Shown here piece by piece: positions 1 through 11,292 of a stretch of 64,000 bases of DNA. Both the position numbers and the translations under genes were made by a program. The stretch's first letter is position 1, and every line of letters starts with the position of its first letter. The DNA is from Pseudomonadota bacterium (GTDB lineage Bacteria > Pseudomonadota > Gammaproteobacteria > Burkholderiales > UBA9220). Location of the stretch: NCBI GenBank assembly GCA_021845865.1, contig JAJZVC010000011.1, positions 1 through 64,000 on the forward strand, written 5' to 3'. The notes under the pieces are model-generated. The model was not told the origin of the DNA, did not search any database, and was given only the letters and a program-made list of their open reading frames with translations.

Positions 1-204
1 TCCCCCCGGGACCGGGAAATCGCCGCTGTCCTCGGCCCCGCCCTGCGGGAACGGGGGCTGTTTCTTGTCGGCCTTGATGTCATCGGCGACTGGCTGACCG
101 AAATCAACGTCACCAGCCCTACCGGGATGGTGGAAATCGCCGCCCAGACCGACTGCAAGCCCGCCGCCCTGTTCATGGATGCCCTGGAGCGCCGGTGCGC
201 CTGA
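1..204 (+). CDS. gshB: glutathione synthetase, C-terminal part (5' truncated by window edge)
   Basis: Frame ending TGA at 202-204 translates ...[49 protein letters not shown], typical GshB C-terminus ([17 protein letters not shown]). Confidence 0.85.
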   Translation, partial: SPRDREIAAVLGPALRERGLFLVGLDVIGDWLTEINVTSPTGMVEIAAQTDCKPAALFMDALERRCA

Positions 205-1232
205 AGGGACTGCTGATCATCGGGTTGGTCCTGTTTCTGGCCGGGTGCGGACGGGAGCAAGCCTACCAGCAGCAGAGCTACGTTTTCGGCACCCTCGTCG
301 AGGTGACCCTTTACGGCGAGAAGGAGGCCCGGGCCAAGCAGCTCGAAGCCCAGGTGCTGGCGGATTTCGACCAGCTCCACCACACGCTCCATGCCTGGGA
401 GCCCGGCACCCTGGCGCGGATGAACGAGGTGTTCGCCAACAGCCCGGCCAAGGCCGCCATCACCCCCGGCATGATTCCCATCATCCAGGATGCGACCCGT
501 CTTTCCGAGCAGTCCGGGGGGCTGTTCAATCCCGCCATTGGCCGGCTGATTCAGCTGTGGGGCTTCCAGAGCGACGAATTCAAGCCGGTCCGGCCCGACC
601 CGGACAAGATCGCCGCCCTGGTGAAAGAAAATCCCAAGATGACCGACATCGTCATCGACGGCATCCGTTTCTACAGCAAGAACCCGGCGGTGAAGCTGGA
701 CCTGGGGGGCTACGGCAAGGGCTATGCCCTCGACGTGGCGGCGGACTACCTGCGCGGCCAGGGGGTGAAGAGCGCCCTGGTGAACATCGGCGGCAACATC
801 ATCGCCATCGGCCGCCACGGCGACCGGCCCTGGCAGGTGGCCATCCAGCACCCGCGCAAGCCCGCCCCCCTGGCCACGCTGGAGCTGAGGGACGGCGAGG
901 CCATTGGCACCTCCGGCGACTACCAGCGCTATTTCATGCTGGACGGCAAGCGCTACTGCCACATCATCGACCCCCGCACCGGCTACCCCGCCCAGGGAGT
1001 GGAGGCGGTGACGGTGCTGATTCCCCCCGGCAAGGGCGCGGGAGTGCTGTCCGACGTGGCCTCCAAGCCGGCGTTCATCGCCGGGGTGGCGGGGTGGCGC
1101 GAGGCGGTGAAGAAAATGGGGGTGGAGGAGGCCATGCTGATCGATGGCAAGGGGGAGGTGTACATCACCACGGCCTTGAGAAAGCGGCTCAAGTTCCTGG
1201 AACCGGGGCTGAGAATCCACGAGGTGCCCTAG
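195..1232 (+). CDS. apbE: FAD:protein FMN transferase (ApbE family lipoprotein)
   Basis: Lipobox [46 protein letters not shown] motifs; GTG start overlapping gshB stop. Confidence 0.9.
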   Translation: MRLKGLLIIGLVLFLAGCGREQAYQQQSYVFGTLVEVTLYGEKEARAKQLEAQVLADFDQLHHTLHAWEPGTLARMNEVFANSPAKAAITPGMIPIIQDATRLSEQSGGLFNPAIGRLIQLWGFQSDEFKPVRPDPDKIAALVKENPKMTDIVIDGIRFYSKNPAVKLDLGGYGKGYALDVAADYLRGQGVKSALVNIGGNIIAIGRHGDRPWQVAIQHPRKPAPLATLELRDGEAIGTSGDYQRYFMLDGKRYCHIIDPRTGYPAQGVEAVTVLIPPGKGAGVLSDVASKPAFIAGVAGWREAVKKMGVEEAMLIDGKGEVYITTALRKRLKFLEPGLRIHEVP

Positions 1233-1284
1233 CGGGGTATAATTTGGCCCATCGCGGGGGTTAACCCTAAACAAAGGTTTCGAC

Positions 1285-1689
1285 ATGATCGGGGTACTTA
1301 TTGTCTCCCACGGCAACCTGGGAGAAAGTCTTATCCAATGCGCCGCCCACGTGCTGGGCGGCCCGGTGCCGCAGCTGGAGCAGCTCAACGTCAGCGCCAA
1401 GGATGATCCGGCCGCCGTGCTGGCGGCTCTGCAGGGAATGGTGCAGCGTTTGAACCAGGGGGATGGCGTGCTGATCCTGAGCGACATTTACGGCGCCACG
1501 CCGAGCAACGTGGTCTGCCGCCTGCTGGACCCGGGCAGGGTGGAAGGGGTGGCGGGGGTCAACCTGCCGATGCTGATTCGGGCCCTGACCTACCGCAGCG
1601 AGCCTTTGCCCATCATGGTGCAGAAGGCCATTTCCGGCGGCGTGGAGGGCGTGCTGCACATTACCAGCGAGGTTTGCCGTGTTGCATGA
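1285..1689 (+). CDS. PTS EIIA (mannose/fructose-type) component
   Basis: MIGVLIVSHGNLGESLIQCA... EIIA-Man fold; followed by HPr and EI. Confidence 0.85.
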   Translation: MIGVLIVSHGNLGESLIQCAAHVLGGPVPQLEQLNVSAKDDPAAVLAALQGMVQRLNQGDGVLILSDIYGATPSNVVCRLLDPGRVEGVAGVNLPMLIRALTYRSEPLPIMVQKAISGGVEGVLHITSEVCRVA

Positions 1690-1948
1690 GGAGATCGAAA
1701 TCATCAACAAGCTCGGCCTGCACGCCCGTGCTTCGGCCAAGCTGACCCAGACCGCGGGGAAATTCCAGAGCGAGGTCTGGCTGTCGCGCAACGGCAAGCG
1801 GGTCAACGCCAAGAGCATCATGGGCGTGATGATGCTGGCGGCGAGCAGGGGCAGCGTCATCGGCGTCGAAACCGAGGGCGAGGACGAGGGGGAGGCCATG
1901 CAGGCGCTGCGGGAACTCATCGCCGACCGTTTCGGGGAAGAGGAATAG
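1679..1948 (+). CDS. ptsH: HPr phosphocarrier protein
   Basis: NKLGLHARASAKL active-site His motif. Confidence 0.93.
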   Translation: MLHEEIEIINKLGLHARASAKLTQTAGKFQSEVWLSRNGKRVNAKSIMGVMMLAASRGSVIGVETEGEDEGEAMQALRELIADRFGEEE

Positions 1949-1950
1949 CC

Positions 1951-3681
1951 ATGAGCTTCACGCTCCACGGGGTCGGCGTCGGCGGCGGCATCGCCATCGG
2001 CCATGCCCATCTGGTTTCCCACGAAACCCTGGATGTCCTCTATTTCGTCCTGCCGAGTTTCCTGGTGCCCCAGGAAGTGGAGCGTTTCGACCAGGCCATC
2101 GCCGCCACCCGGGCGGAAATGGAGAGCCTGCGCGCCAGCATCCCCGCCAGCGCGCCCGCCGAACTGTCGGCCTTTCTCGATCTGCACCTGATGATCCTGG
2201 GGGATTCCACCCTGTCCGAGGCGCCGAAGCGGATGATCGAGGAGCAGCGCTGCAACGCCGAGTGGGCCCTGAAGCAGCAGATGGAAGCCCTGATCGCCCA
2301 GTTCGAGAGCTTCGACGACGCCTACTTGCGGGAGCGCCGCCACGACGTGGTGCAAGTGGTGGAGCGGGTGATGAAATCCCTCCTCGGCCACCCCGGCCAG
2401 TCCCCCTTCGAGGGCGGCAAGGCCAAGGAAAACAGCATCCTGGTGGCCCACGACCTCAGCCCGGCGGACATGATCCTGTTCAAGCAGAACCAGTTCGCCG
2501 CCTTCATCACCGACGTGGGCGGGACCACTTCCCACACCGCCATTCTGGCCCGCAGCCTGAGCATCCCGTCGGTGGTGGCGCTGCACAACGCCCGCCAGCT
2601 CATCAACGAGCACGACCAGATCATCGTCGACGGCAGCCAGGGGGTGGTGATCGTCAACCCCGACCGGGCCATTCTCGACGAGTACAGGCTGCGCCAGGAA
2701 CAGTGGGAACTGGAGCGGCAGAAGCTCAAGCGCCTCAAGACCGCCAAGGCCACCACCCTGGACGGCACCCATATCGAACTGATGGCAAATATCGAGCTGG
2801 CCGAGGACATCGACCAGGTGAAGGCCCACGGCGCGGAGGGCATCGGCCTGTTCCGCAGCGAATTCCTGTTCATGAACCGGGACGACCTGCCTTCCGAGGA
2901 TGAGCAGTTCGAGGCCTACCGCAAGGTGGCCAAGGCCATGAAGGGTCTCCCGGTCACCGTCCGCACCCTGGACCTGGGCGCCGACAAGCAGCCCCGCTTC
3001 GCCGTCCAAACCAGCGACAACCCCGCTCTCGGCCTGCGGGCCATCCGCCTCTGCCTGGCCGAGCCGCAGATGTTCCTCACCCAGCTGCGGGCCATCCTGC
3101 GGGCCTCCCACTACGGCGCCATCCAGATACTGGTGCCCATGCTCACCTCCCTCGGCGAGCTCAATCAGACCCTGGCCCTGGTGGAGCGGGCCAAGCAGAG
3201 CCTGAAGGAGGAGGGGATTCCCTTCGACGAGGCCATCAAGCTGGGGGGCATGATCGAGGTGCCGGCGGCGGCCCTCACCGTCAAGTCCTTGGCCAAGAAG
3301 CTGGATTTCCTTTCCATCGGCACCAACGACCTGATCCAGTACACCCTGGCCATCGACCGCACCGACGAAGCCGTGGCCAAGCTCTACGACCCCCTTCATC
3401 CGGCGGTGCTGAAGCTGGTGGCCGCCACCATCCATACCGGCCGCATGCTCGGCATTCCCGTGGCGGTGTGCGGGGAAATGGCGGGGGACGCGAGCCTCAC
3501 CCGCCTGCTGCTGGGTTTCGGCCTGCGCGAGTTCTCCATGCACCCGGCCCATTTGCTGGCGGTGAAGCAGCAGATTCTGAAGACCAATCTGCCCACGGCC
3601 GAGAGCCTGGCGCAGAAGGTGCTCAAGGCCTGGGAGCCGGAAAAGATCCTGGCGCTGGTGGCCAAGCTGAACGAGGCCTGA
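1951..3681 (+). CDS. ptsI: phosphoenolpyruvate--protein phosphotransferase (EI)
   Basis: [14 protein letters not shown] and GxGSxx[13 protein letters not shown] motifs, 576 aa. Confidence 0.95.
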   Translation: MSFTLHGVGVGGGIAIGHAHLVSHETLDVLYFVLPSFLVPQEVERFDQAIAATRAEMESLRASIPASAPAELSAFLDLHLMILGDSTLSEAPKRMIEEQRCNAEWALKQQMEALIAQFESFDDAYLRERRHDVVQVVERVMKSLLGHPGQSPFEGGKAKENSILVAHDLSPADMILFKQNQFAAFITDVGGTTSHTAILARSLSIPSVVALHNARQLINEHDQIIVDGSQGVVIVNPDRAILDEYRLRQEQWELERQKLKRLKTAKATTLDGTHIELMANIELAEDIDQVKAHGAEGIGLFRSEFLFMNRDDLPSEDEQFEAYRKVAKAMKGLPVTVRTLDLGADKQPRFAVQTSDNPALGLRAIRLCLAEPQMFLTQLRAILRASHYGAIQILVPMLTSLGELNQTLALVERAKQSLKEEGIPFDEAIKLGGMIEVPAAALTVKSLAKKLDFLSIGTNDLIQYTLAIDRTDEAVAKLYDPLHPAVLKLVAATIHTGRMLGIPVAVCGEMAGDASLTRLLLGFGLREFSMHPAHLLAVKQQILKTNLPTAESLAQKVLKAWEPEKILALVAKLNEA

Positions 3682-3700
3682 GCCTTTTCTTCGAGATATA

Positions 3701-4849
3701 ATGGCCGCCATGCACCCATCCAATTCCGTCGGCATCGTCGTTCCCCAGACCGCGCGCTTCGAGGAGCCCCTTACCCTGCGCAGCGGAGCGGTGCTGGCCG
3801 GTTTCGAACTGGTGTACGAGACCTATGGCAGCCTCAATGCCGACCGTTCCAACGCCGTTCTTATTTGCCACGCCTTGTCGGGCACCCATCACGTGGCGGG
3901 CTTCCACTCCGAACAGGACAAGAAGCCCGGCTGGTGGGACAACATGGTGGGCCCGGGCAAGCCCATCGACACGGACAAATATTTCGTCATCGGGGTCAAC
4001 AACCTGGGGGGCTGCCATGGCTCCACCGGGCCTTCCAGCCCCAATCCCCGCACCGGCAAGCCCTACGGCGCCGATTTCCCGGTGGTGACGGTGGAGGACT
4101 GGGTGCTGACCCAGTCCCTGCTGGCCGACCGCCTGGGCATCGAGCGTTTCGCCGCCGTGGTCGGCGGCAGCCTGGGGGGGATGCAGGCCCTGCACTGGAC
4201 CCTCGCCTTCCCCGAACGGGTGCGCCACGCCCTGGTGATCGCCTCCGCCCCCGGCCTCACGGCCCAGAACATCGCCTTCAACGACGTGGCCCGGCAGGCG
4301 ATATTGACCGACCCGGATTTCCACGGCGGCAATTACTACGAGCACGGCGTGGTTCCCCGCCGAGGCCTGCGCCTGGCGCGGATGCTGGGCCATATCACCT
4401 ACCTGTCCGACGACGTGATGGGTTCCAAGTTCGGCCGCATGCTGCGCACCGAGGACTTCGGCTTCGGCTACGGGGTGGAATTCGAGATCGAGTCCTACCT
4501 GCGTTATCAGGGGGACAAGTTCGCCGAGAGCTTCGACGCCAACACCTACTTGCTGATGACCAAGGCCCTCGACTACTTCGACCCCACCCATCGCCACAAA
4601 TGCAGCCTGGCCGAGGCCCTGAAGCCCGCCACGGCGGATTTCCTGGTGGTGTCCTTCACCACCGACTGGCGCTTTTCCCCCGAGCGCTCCCGGGAAATCG
4701 TCCAGGCCCTGCTGGATAACCGGCGCAAGGTGAGCTACGCGGAAGTCACCTCCAGCCACGGCCACGACGCCTTCCTGATGGTGGACGAGTACTACCACGG
4801 CGTGGTGCGGGCCTACATGGACAACATTGCCGTGGGAGGCCAGGCATGA
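3701..4849 (+). CDS. metX: homoserine O-acetyltransferase/O-succinyltransferase
   Basis: alpha/beta hydrolase [14 protein letters not shown], followed by metW. Confidence 0.95.
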   Translation: MAAMHPSNSVGIVVPQTARFEEPLTLRSGAVLAGFELVYETYGSLNADRSNAVLICHALSGTHHVAGFHSEQDKKPGWWDNMVGPGKPIDTDKYFVIGVNNLGGCHGSTGPSSPNPRTGKPYGADFPVVTVEDWVLTQSLLADRLGIERFAAVVGGSLGGMQALHWTLAFPERVRHALVIASAPGLTAQNIAFNDVARQAILTDPDFHGGNYYEHGVVPRRGLRLARMLGHITYLSDDVMGSKFGRMLRTEDFGFGYGVEFEIESYLRYQGDKFAESFDANTYLLMTKALDYFDPTHRHKCSLAEALKPATADFLVVSFTTDWRFSPERSREIVQALLDNRRKVSYAEVTSSHGHDAFLMVDEYYHGVVRAYMDNIAVGGQA

Positions 4850-5460
4850 ACAAGACCATGCTCCCGCCCAGCGGCGGCCCCCGCGCCGATTTCGCCCTGA
4901 TCGCCGGCTGGGTCACCCCCGGCGCCCGGGTGCTGGACCTGGGCTGCGGCGACGGTTCCCTCCTGGCCTACTTGCGTGACGCCCGGGGGGCCGACGGCTA
5001 CGGGGTGGACATCAGCGACGCCGATATCCTGGCCTGCACCCAAAAAGGCATCAGCGCCATCCAGATGAACCTGGAGGAGGGGCTGTCCATTTTCGGCGAC
5101 GATTCCTTCGACTACGTCATCCTGTCCCAGACCCTGCAGACGGTGATGCACGTGGAGGGTCTGCTGCAGGAAATCCTGCGGGTGGGCAAGCAGGGCATCG
5201 TCACCTTCCCCAACTTCAGCTATTGGCATCGCCGCTGGCAGATCATGATGGGCCACATGCCGGTGTCCGAGGACCTGCCCTACCAGTGGTTCAACACCCC
5301 CAACATCCACCTGTGCACGATCAAGGATTTCGATGCCTTCTGCGGCAGCCGCAGCATCCGCGTCCTGGAGCGGGCGGTGCTGACCGGCGGCAGGCCGGTG
5401 GCGTTGCTGCCCAACCTATTGGGCAGCCTGGCGGTGTATCGTCTCAGCCGTCTTGCCTGA
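4846..5460 (+). CDS. metW: methionine biosynthesis protein MetW
   Basis: [15 protein letters not shown], ...SYWHRRWQ; 4-bp overlap with metX. Confidence 0.95.
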   Translation: MNKTMLPPSGGPRADFALIAGWVTPGARVLDLGCGDGSLLAYLRDARGADGYGVDISDADILACTQKGISAIQMNLEEGLSIFGDDSFDYVILSQTLQTVMHVEGLLQEILRVGKQGIVTFPNFSYWHRRWQIMMGHMPVSEDLPYQWFNTPNIHLCTIKDFDAFCGSRSIRVLERAVLTGGRPVALLPNLLGSLAVYRLSRLA

Positions 5461-5526
5461 ACTCCCGCCGCTCCTTCGCCTCTAATAGTTGAGCGATTTG
5501 CTCGACAAACGGGAAGGAGGGCGAAA

Positions 5527-5958
5527 ATGAAAACCCTGGCCACATTCATCCTGCCGCTGCTGCTGTGGGCGGCCACGCCGGCCCTGGCGGAGCGTTCCCA
5601 GACCTTCGGCGATCTCACCGTCCATTACAACGTCATCACCACCGACACCCTGACGCCGGAAATCGCCCGGGCCTACAACATCACCCGCAGCAAATACCGG
5701 GGGTTGCTCACGGTCTCGGTGCTGCGGCCCAACAAGCTGGGCGTCGGCGAGCCGGTGGCGGCCAAAATGGACGCCTACGCGGTGAATCTGAGCGAACAAT
5801 TGCGCAACATCGACATGCGCGAGGTCCGGGAAGGCAGGGCCATCTATTACCTCGGCACGTTCAGCGTCGCGCCCCAGGAAACCCTGCGCTTCACGGTGAA
5901 TATTCATGCCGAGGGGGCCAAGAACAAGCTGGAGTTCCAGCAGGTCCTCCTGCCCTAG
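5527..5958 (+). CDS. DUF4426 domain-containing periplasmic protein
   Basis: Signal peptide plus SQTFGDLTVHYNVITTDTLTPEIARAYNITRSK. Confidence 0.8.
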   Translation: MKTLATFILPLLLWAATPALAERSQTFGDLTVHYNVITTDTLTPEIARAYNITRSKYRGLLTVSVLRPNKLGVGEPVAAKMDAYAVNLSEQLRNIDMREVREGRAIYYLGTFSVAPQETLRFTVNIHAEGAKNKLEFQQVLLP

Positions 5959-5966
5959 GGCAGCCG

Positions 5967-6635
5967 TCAGAAGCCTGCCAGGCGGACCAGCCCCAGGACG
6001 CCGAAGCCGGCCACCAGCAGGCCGGCGACGATGCGGACGGCGGGCTTTTGCATGAACGCCTTGATCTGGCGGGCGAAGAGGCCCATGGCCAGCAGGTTGG
6101 GCAGGGTGCCGAGGCCGAAGGCCAGCATCAGGACTCCCCCTTTCAGGGCGCTGCCGCTGGCGAGGGCCAATACCAGCACGCTGTAGACCAGGCCGCAGGG
6201 CAGCCAGCCCCACAACAGGCCGAGGGCGAAGGACTGGGGAACCGACTGCACGGGCAGGAAGTGCTTGGTATAGGGCTGCAGTTTCTTCCACAGCCAGCTG
6301 CCGGCGCGCTCGATGTACACCACCGCCTGCCACAGGCCGGCGAGGTAGAGCCCGAGGGCGATCAGCAGCAGACTGGCCAAGCCGTAGAGCAGCAGCTGTA
6401 CCGGCAGGACGTTGTTCAGCAGCAGTCCTCCCGAGCCCACGGCGCCAGCGAGGAATCCGCCGGCGGTGTAGCTGACGACGCGCCCGCCGTTGTAGCCGAG
6501 GAGAAAGCGCCAGGGCGTGGCCTGGCCCGGCATCTGCAGGGACAGGGCGCCGACGATGCCGCCGCACATGCCGATGCAGTGGGTGCCGCCGAGAAGTCCG
6601 ACGAGGAAAGCGCTGAGGTAGGAGAGTTCGACCAT
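5967..6635 (-). CDS. sulfite exporter TauE/SafE family protein
   Basis: MVELSYLSAFLVGLLGGTHCIGMCGGIVGAL (GxHCxxMCGG motif), multiple TM. Confidence 0.85.
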   Translation of the reverse strand: MVELSYLSAFLVGLLGGTHCIGMCGGIVGALSLQMPGQATPWRFLLGYNGGRVVSYTAGGFLAGAVGSGGLLLNNVLPVQLLLYGLASLLLIALGLYLAGLWQAVVYIERAGSWLWKKLQPYTKHFLPVQSVPQSFALGLLWGWLPCGLVYSVLVLALASGSALKGGVLMLAFGLGTLPNLLAMGLFARQIKAFMQKPAVRIVAGLLVAGFGVLGLVRLAGF

Positions 6636-6738
6636 GGTGCGGGGAGCCTGCTGAAACAGGCCACGATTGTGGCACAGGCCGGAAGTTTTCCCAAATCGCC
6701 TTTGTCGGGCGGGCTTTTTTCCGGTAAGGTGCGGGCCC

Positions 6739-8013
6739 ATGAGCGCGACGAAATCCTCCCTGAGCCAGGCCATCCTCAACCGGCGGATGCTGATCTGCAT
6801 CCTCACCGGCTTCAGCTCCGGCCTGCCCCTGTTCATCCTCATCAACCTGCTGCCTGCCTGGCTGCGGACCGAGGGTATCAGCCTGAAGGCCATCGGCCTC
6901 TTCGCCCTGATCCAGTTTCCCTACACCTGGAAATTCCTCTGGTCGCCCTTTCTCGACCACTACGCCCTGCCTTGGCTGGGCCGGCGGCGGGGCTGGATGC
7001 TGGCGACCCAGCTCGGCCTGCTGGCGGCCATCGCCGCCCTGGGCGGCTTGTCCCCCGCCGCGGATCTGGACCTGGTCGTGCTGTTGTCGGTGCTCGTGGC
7101 TTTCCTCTCCGCCACCCAGGACATCGTCCTCGACGCCTACCGCCGGGAGCTGCTGCCCGACGGCGAACTGGGCCTGGGCAACGCCATCCACGTCAACGCC
7201 TACAAGGTGGCCGGCCTGGTGCCCGGCGCCCTGTCGCTGATCCTGGCCGACCACCTGCCCTGGTCCCAGGTTTATCTCGTCACCGCCCTCTTCATGCTGC
7301 CGGGGATGGCCATGACCCTGCTGGTGAAGGAGCCCGTCCTGGCGGATGGACGCCCCAGGACCCTGCGGGAAGCGGTCATCGAGCCTTTCCACGAATTCCT
7401 CACCCGCCACGGCTGGCGCGACGCCGCCCTGGTGCTGGCCTTCATCTTTCTCTACAAGCTCGGCGACAGCATGGCCACCGCCCTGGCCACGCCCTTCTAC
7501 CTGGACATGGGTTTTTCCAAGACCGAGATCGGCCTGGTGGCGAAGAACGCCGGCCTGTGGCCCAGCGTCATCGGCGGCCTGCTGGGGGGAATCTGGATGG
7601 TGCGCCTGGGAATCAACCGGGCCCTGTGGATTTTCGGCGTGGTGCAGATGGCGGCCATTCTCGGCTTCGCCTGGCTGGCCCAGATGGGGCCCCAGACGGA
7701 AATCACCCCCGCCCACCTCACCGCCCTGGCCTTGGTGATCGGCATCGAGGCCCTGGGGGTGGGCCTGGGCACCACCGCCTTCGTCGCCTACATCGCCCGC
7801 ACCACCCACCCGGCCTACACCGCCACCCAGTTCGCCCTCTTCACCAGCCTGATGGCGGTGCCCCGCACTTTCACCAACGCCACCACCGGCTGGCTGGTGG
7901 AGCAGATGGGCTGGCATGCCTTCTTCCTGCTATGCGCCGTTCTGGCGCTGCCGGGAATGGCGCTGCTGGTGAAAGTGGCGCCGTGGAACGGGGATCAGAA
8001 GGCCCCGTCGTAA
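6739..8013 (+). CDS. ampG: AmpG-like MFS transporter (muropeptide permease family)
   Basis: GFSSGLPLFILINLLPAWLRTEGISLKAIGLFALIQFPYTWKFLWSP. Confidence 0.85.
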   Translation: MSATKSSLSQAILNRRMLICILTGFSSGLPLFILINLLPAWLRTEGISLKAIGLFALIQFPYTWKFLWSPFLDHYALPWLGRRRGWMLATQLGLLAAIAALGGLSPAADLDLVVLLSVLVAFLSATQDIVLDAYRRELLPDGELGLGNAIHVNAYKVAGLVPGALSLILADHLPWSQVYLVTALFMLPGMAMTLLVKEPVLADGRPRTLREAVIEPFHEFLTRHGWRDAALVLAFIFLYKLGDSMATALATPFYLDMGFSKTEIGLVAKNAGLWPSVIGGLLGGIWMVRLGINRALWIFGVVQMAAILGFAWLAQMGPQTEITPAHLTALALVIGIEALGVGLGTTAFVAYIARTTHPAYTATQFALFTSLMAVPRTFTNATTGWLVEQMGWHAFFLLCAVLALPGMALLVKVAPWNGDQKAPS

Positions 8014-8129
8014 TCCGCCGTCAGGGGCGCGTGGGCGCTTGGAAGCGTTGCGGGGGATGACCGGTTTTCCGCGCCGGGCGCGGGGCGATGGCATCCACGT
8101 CCCCGTGCTATCATTCGCCCCCATCCATC

Positions 8130-9161
8130 ATGCGTATCCAACATATCCGACAACGCCTGCGCGACCTGGGCGCCCTGCCTTGCCACGAGGGGCGCGTGCT
8201 GCGGGTTTGGGCTCAGGGACTATCCCTGGGCACCAAAAGGCTGCGCGCCGAGGACTTTCTTCCCCTGGCCTTGCGCAATGCCATGCCCGACCTCCTCGCC
8301 GAGTTGCGGGGGTTGGCGCGGCTGCATTCCGAGCACCCCGGCGAGGACGGCTCGGCCCGCCTGCTGCTGGAGCTAACCGACGGCCAGACGGTGGAAAGCA
8401 TCCTGCTGCCCCGGGATGGGCTGTGCGTCTCCACCCAGGTCGGCTGCGCCGTGGGTTGCGTGTTCTGCATGACTGGCCGCAACGGCCTGCGGCGTCAGCT
8501 GGGCAGCGCAGAAATCGTCGCCCAGGTGGTCCTGGCCCGCGGTCGCCGGGCAGTGAAAAAGGTCGTGTTCATGGGCATGGGGGAACCGGCCCACAACCTG
8601 GACAACGTGCTGGAGGCCATCGACCTGCTCGGCGCGGAGGGCGGCATCGGCCACAAAAACTTGGTTTTCTCCACCGTCGGCGACCGGCGCGTCTTCGAGC
8701 GGCTGCCCCAGGCCACGGTGAAGCCCGCCCTGGCCCTCTCCTTGCACACCACCGACGCCGCCCTGCGCCGGCGTCTGCTCCCCAAGGCGCCGGACATCAC
8801 GCCGACCGAACTGGTCGAACTGGGCGAGGCCTACGCCCGCAGCACCGGCTACCCCATCCAGTACCAGTGGACCCTGCTCGAAGGGATCAACGACACGGAT
8901 GCGGAGCTGGAAGGTATTGCGCGGCTGCTGGCCGGCAAATACGCGGTGATGAATCTGATCCCCTACAACAGTGTCGACGGCTTCGGCTATCGGCGCCCCA
9001 GCTGGGAACGGGCTGCGGAGATGGCGCGAATTCTCCACCGGCAGGGCATCCTCACCAAGTTGCGCCACTCCGCGGGGCAGGACGTGGAGGGCGGCTGCGG
9101 GCAATTGCGGGCGAGAACGCTGGCGAAGGGCGTCTTCCCGGCGCCGTCGCAGGGCCTGTAG
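8130..9161 (+). CDS. RlmN/Cfr-family radical SAM RNA methyltransferase
   Basis: CVSTQVGCAVGCVFC cluster motif, MGMGEPxxN, C-terminal GCGQL cysteine. Confidence 0.85.
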   Translation: MRIQHIRQRLRDLGALPCHEGRVLRVWAQGLSLGTKRLRAEDFLPLALRNAMPDLLAELRGLARLHSEHPGEDGSARLLLELTDGQTVESILLPRDGLCVSTQVGCAVGCVFCMTGRNGLRRQLGSAEIVAQVVLARGRRAVKKVVFMGMGEPAHNLDNVLEAIDLLGAEGGIGHKNLVFSTVGDRRVFERLPQATVKPALALSLHTTDAALRRRLLPKAPDITPTELVELGEAYARSTGYPIQYQWTLLEGINDTDAELEGIARLLAGKYAVMNLIPYNSVDGFGYRRPSWERAAEMARILHRQGILTKLRHSAGQDVEGGCGQLRARTLAKGVFPAPSQGL

Positions 9162-9209
9162 GATCCTTGGCGCGTCAACGGACGGTGCGGCAAAGATCGA
9201 CCTGCCGGT

Positions 9210-9989
9210 TCAGATGTTCCAGCCGTAGTCGATCGTCAGGGGCGCGTGGTCGCTGAAGCGGGATTCCTTCCACACCGCCGCCTGCTGGGCGGTGGCCGCC
9301 ACACCGGGGGTTGCGAGCTGGTAGTCGATGCGCCAGCCCACGTTCTTGGCCCAGGCTTGCCCCCGGTTGGACCACCAGGTGTAGGCCTCGCCGGTGGCGT
9401 CGGGGCAGAGGCGGCGGTGGACGTCCACCCAGCCCGCATCGCTCAGCACCTTGGTCATCCAGGCCCGCTCCTCGGGCAGGAAGCCGGAGTTTTTCTGGTT
9501 GCTCTTCCAGTTCTTGAGGTCGATTTCCTGGTGGGCGATGTTCCAGTCGCCGCAGATGACGATTTCTCGTCCCGATTTTCTTAGTTCCACCAGATGGGGG
9601 TAGAACTCCTCCATGAAGGCGAACTTGGCCGCCTGGCGCTCGGGGGAGCTGGAGCCGGAGGGAACGTAGACCGACACCACGCTCAAGCCGCCGAAATCGG
9701 CCCGCACGTAGCGGCCCTCGGCGTCGAAACCGGGATGGCCGATGCCTTCGACCACCCGGTCGGGGGCCCGGCGGCAGTACAGCCCGACGCCGCTGTAGCC
9801 CTTCTTCTCCGCATAGTGGAAATAGCCGTGATAGCCGTCGGGAGCGAGCATGTGCGGCGCCATGTCCGCCGCCTGGGCCTTCAGTTCCTGGACGCAGACC
9901 ACGTCGGCGTCCTGGCGGGCCATCCAGTCGAAAAATCCCTTGCTGGCGGCTGAACGGATGCCGTTCAGATTTGCGGATATAATGCGCAA
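9210..9989 (-). CDS. xth: exodeoxyribonuclease III
   Basis: [56 protein letters not shown] start inferred. Confidence 0.92.
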   Translation of the reverse strand: MRIISANLNGIRSAASKGFFDWMARQDADVVCVQELKAQAADMAPHMLAPDGYHGYFHYAEKKGYSGVGLYCRRAPDRVVEGIGHPGFDAEGRYVRADFGGLSVVSVYVPSGSSSPERQAAKFAFMEEFYPHLVELRKSGREIVICGDWNIAHQEIDLKNWKSNQKNSGFLPEERAWMTKVLSDAGWVDVHRRLCPDATGEAYTWWSNRGQAWAKNVGWRIDYQLATPGVAATAQQAAVWKESRFSDHAPLTIDYGWNI

Positions 9990-10017
9990 TGAAGCCTTCC
10001 TTTTGTGTGAGAACCCG

Positions 10018-10656
10018 ATGTCCGATTTCCGGCAGGAATTCCTGCAGTTCGCTCTCGACCGCGGCGCCTTGCGCTTCGGCGAATTCAAACTCAAGTCCGG
10101 GCGCCTGTCGCCCTACTTCTTCAACACCGGCCTGTTCAACGACGGCGACGCCCTGCGCCGGCTGTCGCAATTTTACGCCAAAGCCATCCTTTCCGCCGGG
10201 CTGGAGTTCGACATGCTCTTCGGCCCCGCCTACAAGGGCATTCCCCTGGCGGCGGGGGTGGCCATCGCCCTGGCGGCGGCGGGGGTCAACAAGCCCTTCG
10301 CCTTCAACCGCAAGGAAGCCAAGGACCACGGCGAGGGCGGCGTCATCGTCGGCGCCCCCCTGGCGGGCCAGGTTCTGATCGTGGACGACGTGATTTCCGC
10401 CGGCACCTCGGTGCGGGAGTCGGTGGCCATCATCCAGGCCAACGGCGCCACCCCCTGCGGCGTGGCCATCGCCATCGACCGCATGGAGCGGGGAACCGGC
10501 GCCCTGTCGGCGGTGCAGGAGGTGGAGCAGGCCAACGGCATTCCGGTGATCAGCATCGCCAATCTCAACGACCTTCTCGGCTACCTGGGCCACAGCACGG
10601 AAATGGCCCGGCATCGCCCGGCGGTCCTGGAATACCAACGCCAGTATGGAATCTGA
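10018..10656 (+). CDS. pyrE: orotate phosphoribosyltransferase
   Basis: [29 protein letters not shown] motif. Confidence 0.95.
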   Translation: MSDFRQEFLQFALDRGALRFGEFKLKSGRLSPYFFNTGLFNDGDALRRLSQFYAKAILSAGLEFDMLFGPAYKGIPLAAGVAIALAAAGVNKPFAFNRKEAKDHGEGGVIVGAPLAGQVLIVDDVISAGTSVRESVAIIQANGATPCGVAIAIDRMERGTGALSAVQEVEQANGIPVISIANLNDLLGYLGHSTEMARHRPAVLEYQRQYGI

Positions 10657-10672
10657 AGAACGGAGACTTGCC

Positions 10673-11233
10673 ATGAAAAAATTCCTCTTGTTGCTCGCCG
10701 CCCTCGCCGTCAGCCAGCCCGCCCTGGCGAAAATGTACAAATGGGTGGATGAAAAAGGCGAGGTCCATTACGGCGACACCGTCCCGCCCCAGTACGCCAA
10801 CCAGGGGCGGGAGGAGCTGAGCAAGAAGGGGACGGTGCTGAAGAAGACCGAGGGGGCGCTGACCCCCGAGCAGCGCCAGGCCAAGGAAGCCGAGGAGGCC
10901 CAGAAGAAGGCCGAGCAGCAAAAGGCCCTGGAGCAGAAGCGCCGGGACAAGGCCCTGCTCAACACCTACACCAATGAAAAGGAAATCGACCTCACCCGCG
11001 ACCGCAACCTGAAGCCCCTGGACATGCAGATCCAGAGCCTGCAGGATGACTTGAAGCGGGCCAAGGGCGCCGATGCCGCCGCTATTCAGAGCCAGATCGA
11101 GCAGAAGAAAAAGGAGCGGGAAGCCGTTCGCCAGCGGTTCGATGCCGACAAGTTGCGCTTTCGCGAGTTGACCGGCACCACTCCGCCGGCTACCCAGCCG
11201 ACGCCGATCGTGCTGCCGAAGCCGGCGAAATAA
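10673..11233 (+). CDS. DUF4124 domain-containing protein
   Basis: Signal peptide, MYKWVDEKGEVHYGDTVPP. Confidence 0.85.
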   Translation: MKKFLLLLAALAVSQPALAKMYKWVDEKGEVHYGDTVPPQYANQGREELSKKGTVLKKTEGALTPEQRQAKEAEEAQKKAEQQKALEQKRRDKALLNTYTNEKEIDLTRDRNLKPLDMQIQSLQDDLKRAKGADAAAIQSQIEQKKKEREAVRQRFDADKLRFRELTGTTPPATQPTPIVLPKPAK

Positions 11234-11292
11234 ACAGGATAGCCACGGGCGGCTGCTCCCTTGTGATTGATTTTGACCAGGAGACTATTTCC

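Noticed and set aside
1285-3681. EIIA-HPr-EI without EIIB/EIIC considered as an unusual PTS
   Set aside because: Incomplete, regulatory PTS of this layout is common in betaproteobacteria.
1267-3735. 822-aa antisense ORF opposite ptsH/ptsI
   Set aside because: Low-complexity His/Gly/Gln/Leu-rich translation typical of the antisense frame of GC-rich genes; the opposite strand encodes well-recognised proteins.
5482-7917. 811-aa minus-strand ORF spanning the ampG and TauE/SafE genes
   Set aside because: Overlaps two real genes in other frames; repetitive Gly/His/Gln composition.
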